Source: Actinomucor elegans
Taxonomy: Eukaryota; Mucoromycota; Mucoromycetes; Mucorales; Mucoraceae
Reading direction: 5' to 3'
Length of the DNA: 64,000 bases
Assembly (NCBI GenBank): GCA_026027325.1
Contig: JAMSLZ010000003.1
Coordinates: 1,674,001 to 1,738,000 of the forward strand
The translations under genes and the position numbers were made by a program. Below the pieces are notes generated by a model. It saw only the letters and a list, made by a program, of their open reading frames with translations. It was not told the DNA's origin and did not search any database. This document shows positions 11,240 through 22,275 of this stretch, piece after piece; the first letter of the stretch is position 1; each line of letters begins with the position of its first letter.

Positions 11240-12884
11240 TCAAGCGGAAGAAGCCGATGTTCTTGGTGATTCAACCGTTGACATAGTCATAGTCGATTCA
11301 GTTGAACTGGATAGTCTTTCAATAGTAGAAGCAGATTCAGACATTAAAACAAGACTAGGATTTAAATCTTCACCATGGAAAGCAGTGGCCATCTTTTCGG
11401 GGTGGATACCGCAATTCTGCAGCATACTGGGTAATGCTCCCATTCTAAAATATACAGGTTAACTACTTTGTATTTATAATTTCTATATATTTTTTTTACC
11501 TTGCCAAGAACATTTGCAGCTTAAGTCTGGTCGATTCTTGATATAATTCATGGAGTGAACGATGCTTGTATAGACCAGCACGAAGATGACGAATAAATAA
11601 GTAGAATTCAATAACTGCCAAGAGACGATCGCGACAATAACGATCAATACAAGCCCACTCATCAAAATAAGATATTCTAAATCTGTATTTGAGTGTCTGC
11701 GGTCTGGATTCTTTTTGTATTGTTCTCCCACAAGCCTGGCAGCCTAAAAACACAGACGAAGCAGTGAATCTTTCCCAGAGTGTAGCCGATGCTTCTTCTT
11801 TTAATTGACGTATAGCTTGTTCAGTGACAAATCCTTCAGGGCATTCTTCAACAAAGCACGTTTTCACCAAAATAGCGTCCATGATCTTTTTGCTGGCTAA
11901 TTTAGGGTTGGGACCGAACCGTAAACAAGGTTCAATATCATCTCGAATTAAATAGCGCATATATTTGATACTATGTAATTTTCGAAGCGGTGTTTTGTGC
12001 AAGCTTTGTATAAAGTCATTAAAGTCCATGAGGGCGCTGTCATTCTCTAGTGTATCCATTTGAAGACCCACGTCTAAACCGTGCATCAGTATCGTTTCCA
12101 CTTGAGCACGTGTATAGATGTCCATCACACTGCAATCTACCTCTTGTTCTGTAGGTTGTTCATCTACTTCTATTTCGTTGCGAATCAGCTTCAATTGACG
12201 TTCAGCTTCTATTAGCTCTAATTGAGCGGACTTTAGTTCTGATACTAATTGGTGGTTTTTGGTCTTGAGCGACTCTTGCCCAGCTTTTTCAATAGCAATC
12301 ATACTGTTGGCTTCTTCAAACAGACGTTGTGAAAGCTCTTCCAGTTCTCTCTTGACGTTTTCTTTGGATTCTTGAATGCTTTCAACTTGAGTAGTTTCTT
12401 CTTTACATTTGACTTCCAATACTTGCAGGTCGTGTTGCAAGGATATGATACCATTTGAAGTTTGGTTGATACCATCTTGTCTATCTTGTAAAGTCGCTTT
12501 TAAACTAAATATGCGCGCATCTAATTGTGATTGCTCTTGATGTAATTTTTCTCTTTGTATTTCCAAGTTTGTGAGCTCTGTTTTCGTTTGATAATAATCA
12601 TCTTCGATGCGTTGAATGGCTTGGAAAGAAGGTTCGCCACAATCTGAGCAGTCGAAATTTGAAGTGATAAGCTCGTTACAAGCGCACAAAGGAGGCAAGT
12701 CGGATAAAGAAGAAATAATTGGACTATTTATAGTGGTAGTACTGTTGCTATCTATTTCATAACTTTTATCTAGTATTGAACTAGTAGTGGCAATGGTGGG
12801 TTTATCAAACTGATTTGAATTGACATTTAAACTAATGACTTGTAAATGGGCTGTGTCAGTTGTTATGGTTGTTTCGGTAGCCAT
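11240..12884 (-). CDS. SEC2: Sec2/Rabin-type Rab guanine-nucleotide exchange factor
   Basis: The product is a 529-aa protein from two exons, 12884-11500 and 11444-11240. The intron joins MFLA-R to MGALPSM in phase 2. The N-terminal ~70 residues are Ser/Thr-rich and end in a CxC...CxxC cluster. About residues 85-250 form a long coiled coil rich in Glu, Leu and Gln, the position of the Sec2 GEF helix that acts on Sec4/Rab8 GTPases in exocytosis. The downstream domain, with GCQACGRTIQ, RYRFRIS-like KYRFRISYFDEW and RYCRDRLLAVIEFYLFIR, matches the conserved region after the coiled coil in fungal Sec2 and animal Rabin/GRAB. The C terminus is Ser/Thr-rich. An in-frame ATG 30 nt upstream (12914) would add MCVYPSNSFV; 12884 is preferred because it gives MATETTITT directly. 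The assignment rests on domain order and motifs. Confidence 0.82.
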
Positions 12885-12916
12885 GACAAAAGAATTTGAA
12901 GGGTATACGCACACAC

Positions 12917-12977
12917 AAAAGAAAAGAAAAAGAAAAGAAAAGAAAAAGAGAAAGGAAAGAGAAAGGAAAAAGAGGAG
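12917..12977. repeat. Polypurine (A/G) tract upstream of the Sec2-like gene
   Basis: About 60 nt made almost only of A and G (GAAAA-type units) on the + strand, so a CT-rich tract just upstream of the minus-strand Sec2-like start. It may be a 5'UTR or promoter pyrimidine tract; no function is shown. Confidence 0.6.
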
Positions 12978-13163
12978 TTAGACTAAAAACCTTTTTGCGC
13001 TACTACACGGAGAAGGGACATTGACGCATCTTTATTTGTGCACTGGAAATACACAAGAAAAAAAAAAATCCAAATATATATTAACCCCCCCTTTTCCCCT
13101 ACCTGTATCGTCGCTGTGTGAAGAGATACCGGCTCCCAGTAACCGGACCGAGAGGATTACAGT

Positions 13164-13811
13164 ACCGCCAGTACCAAACAGCGGTACTCAAAACATCCAT
13201 GGTACTTTTGTGATACTCCAACCAGCGGTTTTGCGATGCTCAAATTGCCGCTGGCTTAAGCCATCGAAGTTGGTTCCTGGCTTTCTCGTTTGAAACAATA
13301 CAAAAGGAGTAGCTTTTTTTTTCTTTTTACAAAAACACTCAAGACGAAATAAGAGAGGAAAATGGAGAAGAAATGATGAACTAGAAAGAGTGTTGCTCTC
13401 TTCAACATAAAAACTTTGATGATGTTAAGTCGCTAAGTCGCTAGAAGATCTTTCAGAAGCCCATTCTTGAGAGAGTTATAGATAAACTTGACGTGCAGAT
13501 GGAGGAATTCGCTGAGGATGTAGCAGCTGAAGAAAAAGTGAAGAAGCGAAAAAAAAAAGTCTATTCAGACAAGTAATGCGCTATTTTTTATTACTCTAAT
13601 AGAACCAAACTATGGCAGGCAGCTCCCTGCGGGTAGAAAGGCAGGCGTAGTGAAGCGTACTGCTCAAGCTCAGGGAAAAGACTCAAAGAAGATCCAAGTT
13701 GGAACATTTACAAAAAAATAAAATAAAAAAACCAACAAAATCAACCAAGGTCCTTCTCAATTTCAAGATAAACATAAGCAGCCTCTCATTGAGTTTTATG
13801 ATGAATACCCT
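13164..13811 (+). mobile_element. Truncated Tc1/mariner-like element, copy A (inverted relative to copy B)
   Basis: This 648-bp segment matches the reverse complement of 19541-20187 almost base for base. It contains the outer and N-terminal part of the element: a terminal region with the subterminal motif GCGATGCTCAAATTGCCGC, a Lys/Glu-rich leader peptide segment MEEFAEDVAAEEKVKKRKKK, and the start of the transposase helix-turn-helix region (SQFQDKHKQPLIEFYDEYP). Similarity to copy B stops abruptly after TACCCT at 13811, so the DDE catalytic domain and other end are missing here. It cannot encode an active transposase. Confidence 0.8.
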
Positions 13812-14008
13812 TATTGTCAAATCTATTCAGAAATCAAAGGTCATCTATTTGTTGCTGAATGACACCTGTCCTTACTGTAGTCATCGTTATCTTGTTTCTT
13901 ATGGCAGATGGAAGAAACTAGCAACAGGCAGCTTTACTCACATTTATCCCTCACTGAGGCTCGGCAATCTTTTCCCCCAGTTGTAAGCAATTGGTCACAA
14001 CATCTGTA

Positions 14009-14043
<35 letters not shown>

Positions 14044-15288
14044 AAAATTCGGCAGTTGTAAGGCTATACAGTGGGTTAGGTAGCTGATAGAAATAGCCAT
14101 AACCCAGCTTTACACGTTTGATGTTATTTTCTCTATAACTACAGGTCCTCTTCAGCGTCACGTTTTGAATCATGGATCTGGTCATCAGGCGTTAGAAACC
14201 ACCATTCTTTATTTACTTGCAGTTTACGCTAATCTATCTATTCAAAGCTGTAGCGTCAGTATATTCTCCCATCCTATCAACTCTCAAACCACTATTTCAA
14301 TATTGAAATAAGAAATCAATCATTCAAGGAAGCTTGAGCATATCCATACTCTTTAGCATTGTTAATTTTTGTATTTAAAATCAAAGACAAAGCAGATATA
14401 ACGAGAGAGAGAGAAAGAGAATTTGCGCTTTTTTATAATTATTTTATGAATTAAAGGGAGAAAGGATTGAAAAGAAGGTGGTTGAATAAAAAATGGCAGA
14501 AAGCACATGTTAATATTCTCCAAAAAACAAATGGTCTAGAATTCAAAGTGTCAAATATAGTTACTAAGACAACTGAAGGCAATGGAGATATTATTATATT
14601 GCGTTAGTGTAATATAATAAAGAATAATACACATCACGCAAAAAGAACTGCGATGGCCAAAATGTTTTTTTACAGTTTGGAAGTTTTCAGTTTACAACTT
14701 GCATAAGTTATACATGTTTTGCTTTTAGAGGCACTGTGGCGATTTGTTCTTGCATATAGCATATATATTGATATCAGAAAAACTGCAGGTAACAAAGTAT
14801 TGCTTCTCTATTATTTTCCACTTTGAAAACAATAAAAAAAATTTTTTTTAGTTCTCAACTTCATTTATAACCATGAAATTCAATGGAAGAAAACATACCT
14901 CAAAACAAAGAAAATATCAAAAAGGAGGCGTTGATTTTCAAGAAGTACTAAAGCAAGTTGCGAAGCAATTTATTGTTTACTTGTTTGAATTCGAAGCGAA
15001 AAAGTAAGCAGCCAAAATGAAGAAGAAACTACATAAATAAACCGAATCAAGCGGTAGCAGCTCTGTCTCAAGTGAAACCAAAGATTTTGAATGTGATGAT
15101 GTATGGGTAGATCAACATTAATTTTTTGTTGAAAAAAGAAAAAAGGACCCTTCTTGTTCCTCCAAAAATGTCACCCAAATCATATTTTTATCTGGCACTT
15201 TGCTTACTTCCAAGGTATTTTATTGATATATATATATATATATATAGTTATATCATGATTTTTTAACCAAACTACAGAGTTCTAGTCT
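13812..15288. other. Non-coding stretch inside the transposon-rich island
   Basis: This follows the breakpoint of copy A. It contains a T32 run (14011-14042), a (TA)n run near 15223-15245, and a 44-codon frame at 14873 (MKFNGRKHTSKQRK...), not called as a gene. A short segment at 13860-13890 encodes a CPYCSHRY-like stretch that may be a transposon scrap. No intact gene was seen. Confidence 0.45.
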
Positions 15289-17196
15289 TTAGTCAGAGAC
15301 GTTCGCATTAGCACTATTGTCATTCTTGGAACAAACTGAAGCTGGGCGAAGAGGAGAACTTGAGAGATAAATATCATTTCCGTCAGTTAAATAACTACAA
15401 GGTAGCTTTATATCAGCTGTTTCTCCTAAATATGATTCCAACTTTGTTGCGTTGATAATATTTTCATTTTTTTTATGTGACTCCTCAATAGATCTTAGAA
15501 TTGCAGATGACTCAGTTACCACTTCCTAAAAATAAATAAATGATTACATATAGTAACTTGCCAGCATCTATAAACTATACCTGTAACTCCCACATCATGT
15601 TTACAACAGCCATGAACTTATCTCTGCAGTTTATATTTGTGATAGGAACTTTACAACTCCTTTTGCGATTCAAGATGTAAAGTTGAGAAGCAGCAAGATT
15701 TAGCGTCCATAATCTAATCTTGTTTCCAGCAGCATGAATAAAAGAGACCTTCAATTTTTTGAACAGTTCAATATCTGCGTAATTATATCTGTAGGCAATA
15801 GTGTGCAGCATAGCAAGTAAACCATACGCAGCTTTGATATGATCTGTGGTTTCTTTGTTGTCGTTGCAAGTACCAAATGGCCCTGAGGTTTCTAGTAGTA
15901 CAAGCTCAACGTTATACTCATCATCTATGATTAGACCATCAGCATTGTAGTGACTTGAAAGACTTAACCCACGACGAGCTAACTCATTCTTGATTGCATC
16001 TAAACGGACTTCACCAGGTACAAATCGATGCCCATTCAATGATTTTGCGACTACATCGAGCATTCTCCAGATTAAGCGAAAATTGTATACGGTCTCTAGA
16101 CTACCCAATCTACCAAGCATGAACACTTGCTGAACACTTGATGCTAAGAGTTTTAGAATATAATATCAACTGAATAATACTGATCATATTTACAATATAA
16201 GAAATAGTTCATAGCAGAAGGTTAGACCTGCATTCTTTGATTTCCTGACTTTTAAGCAGTTCTTTAGTAGCAGTTCTTCACAGTCATCAGGCGATGATTC
16301 CTACATTATGTTTAGCACCAAAATACTTTACATCTGTATATTTAGTATGTATTACCATTGTTGTAAATATATTTTCGTAAAAGTCTTTGTATTCTTTGAA
16401 TATGTTTTTTTGTGCTGTTCTTACTATATCATTTGACGAAGTTACCAAGCTTTTTGCGAAAAGTTCTCTTGTCGTATTATTTCCAATTTTATCGCCTAAC
16501 TGAACTATTCCTAAACGTTCAAGGCTTACAAAATAATATTGGTTTTATTTCGAACTGCCAAAAACTAAAATTGTACCTGTATTCATTGATATCAATTGAA
16601 GGATCATCACAACTATCAAGGTAACGCATTATTGCCGACCAAACTTCCCAAATGTTTGTATCATTTATTGATACAGATGATGACTGCGGACTATTATTAT
16701 CGGTATCCTCTTCTGTCTAATAGACATTGCGTTTGTTTATTCATGTATACAACCAGTAAAGCATTTATTTTCTGCGTTTCAATTTTACCTGGATAACTTT
16801 TGATTTCAATTTTTTTTTTGCATGATTTAAAATCGCGTCCGAAACTGATACTTCGCTAGTCAGATACGCGCTAACACGTTTTCTTTCGGCTATGCTTGCT
16901 AATATATCATTCCAATATTCATCAGCTTGTTGACTTGATAGAATCTAAAGCAGCCGTCGCAGTTAGATCACAAAAAAAAGGGTATATGTAACATAAAAAA
17001 ATACTTCAAATCTGGTGTTTCTCATGCGCGAAGCAAACTTGAGTAAAGGCCGATTCTTAGAATTAACTTCAAAATTGCCAACTTTTGCTATTAAATCTTT
17101 GAAATCATTTTCAGCTGTCTCTCGGAACTGTGCGTTAGTATACTTGAAGTATTCAGCAATATCAAATTTGGTAGTATTAGCTTTTAGATATTCCAT
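15289..17196 (-). CDS. Hypothetical 509-aa protein, seven exons, possible nuclease-like fold
   Basis: I cannot name this protein, but the gene structure is coherent. Seven exons (17196-17005, 16944-16789, 16716-16577, 16524-16356, 16300-16228, 16143-15581, 15525-15289) with GT/AG introns of 56-84 nt sum to an exact reading frame. The N-terminal half is charged and helical (MEYLKANTTKFDIAEYFKY). The central domain holds the best conserved-looking block: HYNADGLIIDDEYNVELVLL followed by ETSGPFG, then KETTDHIKAAYGLLAMLHTI. An Asp-Gly, a hydrophobic strand and Glu-x-Ser is reminiscent of PD-(D/E)XK nucleases with the Lys moved or lost; this is inference only. The C-terminal 80 residues are Ser/Asn-rich and look disordered. 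The gene sits between two inverted transposon pieces, yet all splice sites and the frame are intact. Confidence 0.72.
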
Positions 17197-17589
17197 CTTG
17201 AAAAAGTAGCTATCAAAATATACAGGAAGTAAATTGAAGAGCCCTGATCTACGTCACTGAAGGCAATTTTAAATACAGAAGCAGTATGTGAAGTAAAGTG
17301 CAAATAGCAAAAACCCTAAACGATCATGCCATGAATAGGAACAGAAAGAGAGATTATTTATGCATTATTGGCTGTAGCTTTTAAAATATGCGTCGTTAAA
17401 ATGTGTCGTCTGAAATGAAAATACGTCTCCAATCACTTCGGTAATGTCCGGTGATGTCCGGCGATAGGTTTTATCCTTAGTCGGATAGTCTGTACCGAAA
17501 ATACAAGTCCGGGTTTCGCCTACAAAAAATATATGTCTGCAGCTAGCCCACTGGCAAAATTCTGAGTGTGTCGAGAATTATTGTCTATC
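17197..17589. other. Intergenic spacer before the tandem array
   Basis: Contains a locally repeated TGTCCGGTGA/TGTCCGGCGA motif near 17447-17466 in an otherwise unremarkable, slightly GC-richer stretch. No gene was seen. Confidence 0.45.
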
Positions 17590-18433
17590 TGTTTCCATTG
17601 AAGCTTACTTGCACCTGTTCCAGACGACAGTCTAGGCTTTGGCTAGTAGGGATACGGCATGTATCATACAAAAATAAAGTGATTCCTATTTTTGTCACCT
17701 ACAGGCGACAGTGCTCTAAACCAGGACAAACTAGGTATTATATCTCCTACGACTCTGATGCCATGAGCAGCAATCAAACTTCAATGGAAACAAGTTGTGC
17801 GGTTTTGTCGAATAAAGTCAAGGTAACGATTTCTAGTATGTTTTTCTGTACACATGTACTAAACAAAAGCCAAAAAAAACGAACCTGTCTAGTTGCACTA
17901 TACATTTTTACATCTCCATTGAAGTTTGCTTGCACCTGTTCCAGACGACAGTCTAGGCTTTGGCTAGTAGGGATACGGCATGTATCATACAAAAATAAAG
18001 TGATTCCTATTTTTGTCACCTACAGGCGACAGTGCTCTAAACCAGGACAAACTAGGTATTATATCTCCTACGACTCTGATGCCATGAGCAGCAATCAAAC
18101 TTCAATGGAAACAAGTTGTGCGGTTTTGCCGAATAAAGTCAAGGTAACGATTACTAGTATGTTTTTCTGTACACATGTACTAAACAAAAGCCAAAAAAAA
18201 ACGAACCTGTCTAGTTGCACTATACATTTTTACATCTCCATTGAAGTTTGCTTGCACCTGTTCCAGACGACAGTCTAGGCTTTGGCTAGTAGGGATACGG
18301 CATGTATCATACAAAAATAAAGTGATTCTTATTTTTGTCACCTACAGGCGACAGTGCTCTAAACCAGGACAAACTAGGCATTATATCTCCTACGACTCTG
18401 ATGCCATGAGCAGCAATCAAGCTTCAATGGAAA
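17590..18433. repeat. Three-copy tandem array of a ~200-bp inverted-repeat-ended unit
   Basis: Three nearly identical units start at about 17590, 17912 and 18234 (spacing 321-322 bp). Each unit runs about 200 bp from TCCATTGAAG to CTTCAATGGA, which are inverted repeats; in the first copy the imperfect inversion extends to about 24 bp from TGTTTCCATTGAAG. A shared spacer of about 120 bp lies between units and is absent after the third, which stops exactly at its right inverted repeat. The structure looks like a MITE-like element amplified in tandem with its flank. A frame stays open across the first two units only because that spacing is a multiple of three; it lacks an ATG and is not a gene. 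Confidence 0.85.
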
Positions 18434-18715
18434 TAACTTAAATTTGATATGCAACAAAATACTCCCAATCCTTCTGTACATCTTTTGGCTTCCTACTTTT
18501 CTACAAACAAGAGATAAAACCTTTGCAGCTCCCACTCACAATACCTATAAGTTATTTCATTTGCACACAAACATGCTTCAAATATGCTTCAAAAACTCTT
18601 GCTATTGTCGTTTTTTAACAAAATTACAAATGGTAGCTGGGATTGAGGGGAGGTAATCAAATGAAAAAAAAAAAGATGCTGCCTATTAGCTTAATGCACC
18701 TCTAAAAAAAAGTAA
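18434..18715. other. Spacer between tandem array and transposon copy B
   Basis: AT-rich sequence without a recognised gene; the far terminus of copy B may extend into its right part. Confidence 0.4.
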
Positions 18716-20187
18716 GCTCTATTATCGCAACGCCCAAACGATGGTTTGATAATGCTCAAATTGCAGTTTTATTGCTAAAGATTATCTATGTTTAAACATA
18801 TCTGGAAGTTCTCAGCAGTGTTTAATAATGTTTTGAATAATTTGAACAGGAGTTATCTTGACTGGCTTCACTTATTCTTGTTTTCAGGTCCTCGGCATCG
18901 TCAAATTGACTTTGTTTTACTTTACTTTTTAGTAAAGTTCAGAACTGCTCAATTGGGTTTAACTCAGGAGAATATGGAGGAAGGTAAATGATTCTATATC
19001 CCCTTCTTTCTATCATTTTGTCCATTCCATCCAACATTTTAGATACAAACCTCAAGTAGTGACCAGCAATTGTCTTGATCGTTTTTTTCTTTGCTGGTGG
19101 TGTATTCTTTCTCTTCTTACTATCAACAAATTTGATCTTTTTGGGCCTCAAAAGCCCTCTCACTTCAACACTTATATTGCTCTGAGAAGAAATAACTCTA
19201 GGTATTGTATGTGAAATTGCACGAGTCGAAGGAATTAGGATTATTGCTGGAGTATCAGTGAGTGAGCACTCATAGGGAGTCCTCATGTTAATATTGAAGG
19301 CAGCTTCATCCACAAAAACACAATTGATCAAATAGTTCGAGTCGGTTTTTAGCATTACAGCTACCCATTCAAAGTGTTTTCAGATTTGATCGTCGCTGTT
19401 TCTCGCTAGATATTGAAGTATGATATCTTAAAGGCTAAGCTGCAATCGTACAGGATAAAGTTGCTAACTAAGGTCTTTTTCAAAGACAATTTCTCAAAAG
19501 CTTTGGTCAAACTATTCATAGCTTCCTGTTTCGAAACTTGAGGGTATTTATCATAAAACTCAATGAGAGGCTGCTTATGTTTATCTTGAAATTGAGAAGG
19601 ACCTTGGTTGATTTTGTTGGTTTTTTTATTTTATTTTTTTGTAAATGTTCCAACTTGGATCTTCTTTGAGTCTTTTCCCTGAGCTTGAGCAGTACGCTTC
19701 ACTACGCCTGCCTTTCTACCCGAGGGAGCTGCCTGCCATAGTTTGGTTCTATTAGAGTAATAAAAAATAGCGCATTACTTGTCTGAATAGACTTTTTTTT
19801 TTCGCTTCTTCACTTTTTCTTCAGCTGCTACATCCTCAGCGAATTCCTCCATCTGCACGTCAAGTTTATCTATAACTCTCTCAAGAATGGGCTTCTGAAA
19901 GATCTTCTAGCGACTTAGCGACTTAACATCATCAAAGTTTTTATGTTGAAGAGAGCAACACTCTTTCTAGTTCATCATTTCTTCTCCATTTTCCTCTCTT
20001 ATTTCGTCTTGAGTGTTTTCGTAAAAAGAAAAAAAAAGCTACTCCTTTTGTATTGTTTCAAACGAGAAAGCCAGGAACCAACTTCGATGGCTTAAGCCAG
20101 CGGCAATTTGAGCATCGCAAAACCGCTGGTTGAAGTATCACAAAAGCACCATGGATGTTTTGAGTATCGCTGTTTGGTATTGGCGGT
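18716..20187 (-). mobile_element. Degenerate Tc1/mariner-like DDE transposon, copy B
   Basis: Read on the minus strand, this carries a decayed transposase. The N-terminal part matches copy A, then continues YPQVSKQEAMNSLTKAFEKL and KTLVSNFILYDCSLAFK, a helix-turn-helix region. The DDE-type catalytic part follows with CVFVDEAAFNINMRTPYE (first Asp) and RGYRIIYLPPYSPELNPIEQ (third acidic residue). It is non-functional. There are stops and a frame change between the two parts (about 19355-19430), the expected second-Asp motif (DNxxIH type) is missing between KMLDGMDK and MIERRGY, and a TGA replaces the usual Trp after NPIEQF. Subterminal inverted repeats occur at 18743-18764 and 20103-20124 (core ATGCTCAAATTGC). 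Outer ends are approximate. The family is the Tc1/mariner-like group common in Mucoromycota. Confidence 0.82.
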
Positions 20188-21194
20188 GCTCTATTACTGT
20201 ACCGTTTTAAGCACGAAAACAATACGCGCTTCAGTTTTGATTAGTAGATATAAAATTCATTTGGCCTCCACAGACAAATCAACTTTCTGAATATTTCTTC
20301 AGGTATACCTCTTAGCCCTAAAATTTAGAAAATTGAACGAATCTCTTAGCTGTAAGAAATTTGCTCTTGAGCATTATTTAATTGAAATACCATAGGAGTT
20401 TTTATTTCTATTTTGAGTATTTTTTATTTCCAACTTTTCAAAATAAATATAAAAATGCATATAATTTACGAATATGCTCAAAAGTCTACTACTACTAACG
20501 TAATTTTCTTTTTACATCATTCAATGGTCAATAAAAATTATTATAAACTTTATTAAAATATTGGATACCCAGTAAGCTTTTCCATTATTCAATGACAAAG
20601 GGACAAAAGTAAACTGTCCTGAATTTCTTCGTTTACTGTTTAACCCTCATTAACCAACCAATTATCTTCACCGTTACGTTATTTAATCGCAGTCATCCAA
20701 CCAACACTTAGCTTTAACAAAGCAAAATGCCACTCTTCTCGTTTACAATCAAGACCTCGCTATAAGAAAATACGTACAATAAAAAGATATCCAATTCAGT
20801 AGCTTCGCTAGAGATATCAAGAAAAAATACTATCTATGATATAAAATAAAATATTCAGTAAAGCAAAACTTGAATTGAACCATGTTTTGAAAAAACCGCT
20901 GACTTGCAAAGTAACAACAAACACAAATGTAGATAAACCTTGGTCTTTTCTAAACTAAAATTGCTTTCTTAATCAATGATAGTCTATTCAAATAATGTAC
21001 ACTTTGAGAATTAAATGCGTTTTTGCTTGCTCAACAACTGAAGATTACATAAGTAGAGAAGATGCACGGATAGTTTGCTTTGGTCAGTCGGTTCAATAAT
21101 GTATAATAATACTAAACTTTTCTCTTTTTTTTGTTTATCGACCAAATTCTAATGTTATTAATAGTCGATTATAGCTACTCTGTCACCATGTAAT
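20188..21194. other. Intergenic region
   Basis: AT-rich 1-kb stretch between transposon copy B and the HAD gene. No gene, RNA or clear repeat was seen. Confidence 0.5.
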
Positions 21195-22091
21195 ATGATA
21201 GTATCCGGAACTTCCTCTTTATTCGATCAAGAGCCGCAGCACCGATATTTGTTACTGGCTTTTAAAGGCTCTAGATTTGGTTTATTCGTAGTTATTTTCC
21301 TTGTTCTTTTGAACAAAAGAAATAAAGTTATGTCAACTGTCATTAGAAGAAAAGTATGTGCACCCAAGTCTTCATACCTCGATTTGGTTGCTAAAGAATC
21401 TGTCCAACTTGAAACTCCAATTACAAATCAACTCTTAATCTTGGATCTCAATGGCACTTTGGTATCCCGAGTGAATAGAAACAAATCCATGTATGTACGC
21501 CCTTACAGCCAAGTATTTTTCGATTATATATTCGACAACTTTAAGGTCATGTTATGGTCTAGTGCTCAACCTCACTCGGTCAAGAATATGAGTTTTATGT
21601 TTGGCGACAAACAAGAAAAATTTTTGGCTGTATGGGATCGCAAAAGCTTTGGATTGTCCGAAACAGATTATAGGCGCAAGGTGGTGACTATTAAGGATCT
21701 GGACCAGGTGTGGAAGCATTTTGATGGCAAATATAATGCAACCAATACTATTTTATTAGATGATTCACCCAAGAAAGCACAAATGCAACCTTACAATTGT
21801 GTTCATCCAACAGAATTTGAACATTTATCGCAAGCGTTTGTTTCAAGCGGCGAATCTGAACTGCTTCATGTCATGGACTATTTGAAAAAACTACAGTTTC
21901 AAACCAATGTAGCAAACTATATCAAACATCACCCCTATCATGAATTACTAAAGGATGACACACGCAATATTTATCAAGTAGAGCACTACATTTTCTCTGA
22001 AGCGGCTCAGAAAGGCCCTGTAGTAGTCGATCTACAACCGAAAGAAGAAGTGGACGTGTTAACAAGCAAAATGAGCAAGGTGAGCCTCTAA
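21195..22091 (+). CDS. FCP1/NIF-domain HAD-family protein
   Basis: This single-exon protein belongs to the FCP1/SCP (NLI-interacting factor) branch of HAD phosphatases. From the ATG at 21195 it is 298 aa; from the in-frame ATG at 21330 (MSTVIRRKVC) it is 253 aa and loses a short hydrophobic segment. I cannot decide between the two. The nucleophile motif is LILDLNGTLV (about residues 81-90 in the long form). The first Asp, which becomes phosphorylated in the family, is present, but the second residue of DxDxT is Asn. VMLWSSAQPHSV and LLDDSPKKA supply the later Ser/Thr and acidic-pair motifs. A catalytic role is therefore uncertain; many fungal relatives share DLNGT. The substrate is unknown. 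The family-2 glycosyltransferase follows 184 bp downstream on the same strand. Confidence 0.82.
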   Translation: MIVSGTSSLFDQEPQHRYLLLAFKGSRFGLFVVIFLVLLNKRNKVMSTVIRRKVCAPKSSYLDLVAKESVQLETPITNQLLILDLNGTLVSRVNRNKSMYVRPYSQVFFDYIFDNFKVMLWSSAQPHSVKNMSFMFGDKQEKFLAVWDRKSFGLSETDYRRKVVTIKDLDQVWKHFDGKYNATNTILLDDSPKKAQMQPYNCVHPTEFEHLSQAFVSSGESELLHVMDYLKKLQFQTNVANYIKHHPYHELLKDDTRNIYQVEHYIFSEAAQKGPVVVDLQPKEEVDVLTSKMSKVSL

Positions 22092-22166
22092 AATCCAATC
22101 AATATGGCACGTATGCTTATTGGCTGGTTGACAAACCTATAATAAAACGCGAGTTACACTAGAAGT

Positions 22167-22174
22167 TATAAATA
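22167..22174 (+). promoter_or_regulatory. Candidate TATA box of the glycosyltransferase gene
   Basis: TATAAATA lies about 100 bp before the ATG at 22276, a plausible spacing for a fungal core promoter with a short 5'UTR. It is positional evidence only. Confidence 0.4.
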
Positions 22175-22275
22175 ATAAAAAGGGGATCGGCCTTAGATAA
22201 CCATCAACAGTAAAAGTTTTTTATAAAATACTGGGTTTTTTCTAATATTCTTTGTCTTCTTTCCTTTCTTTAACT

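Noticed and set aside
17568..18278. 236-codon open frame through the tandem array.
   Set aside because: It starts at a non-ATG codon and is open only because the first repeat spacing is a multiple of three; it ends at the next unit, where spacing shifts by one.
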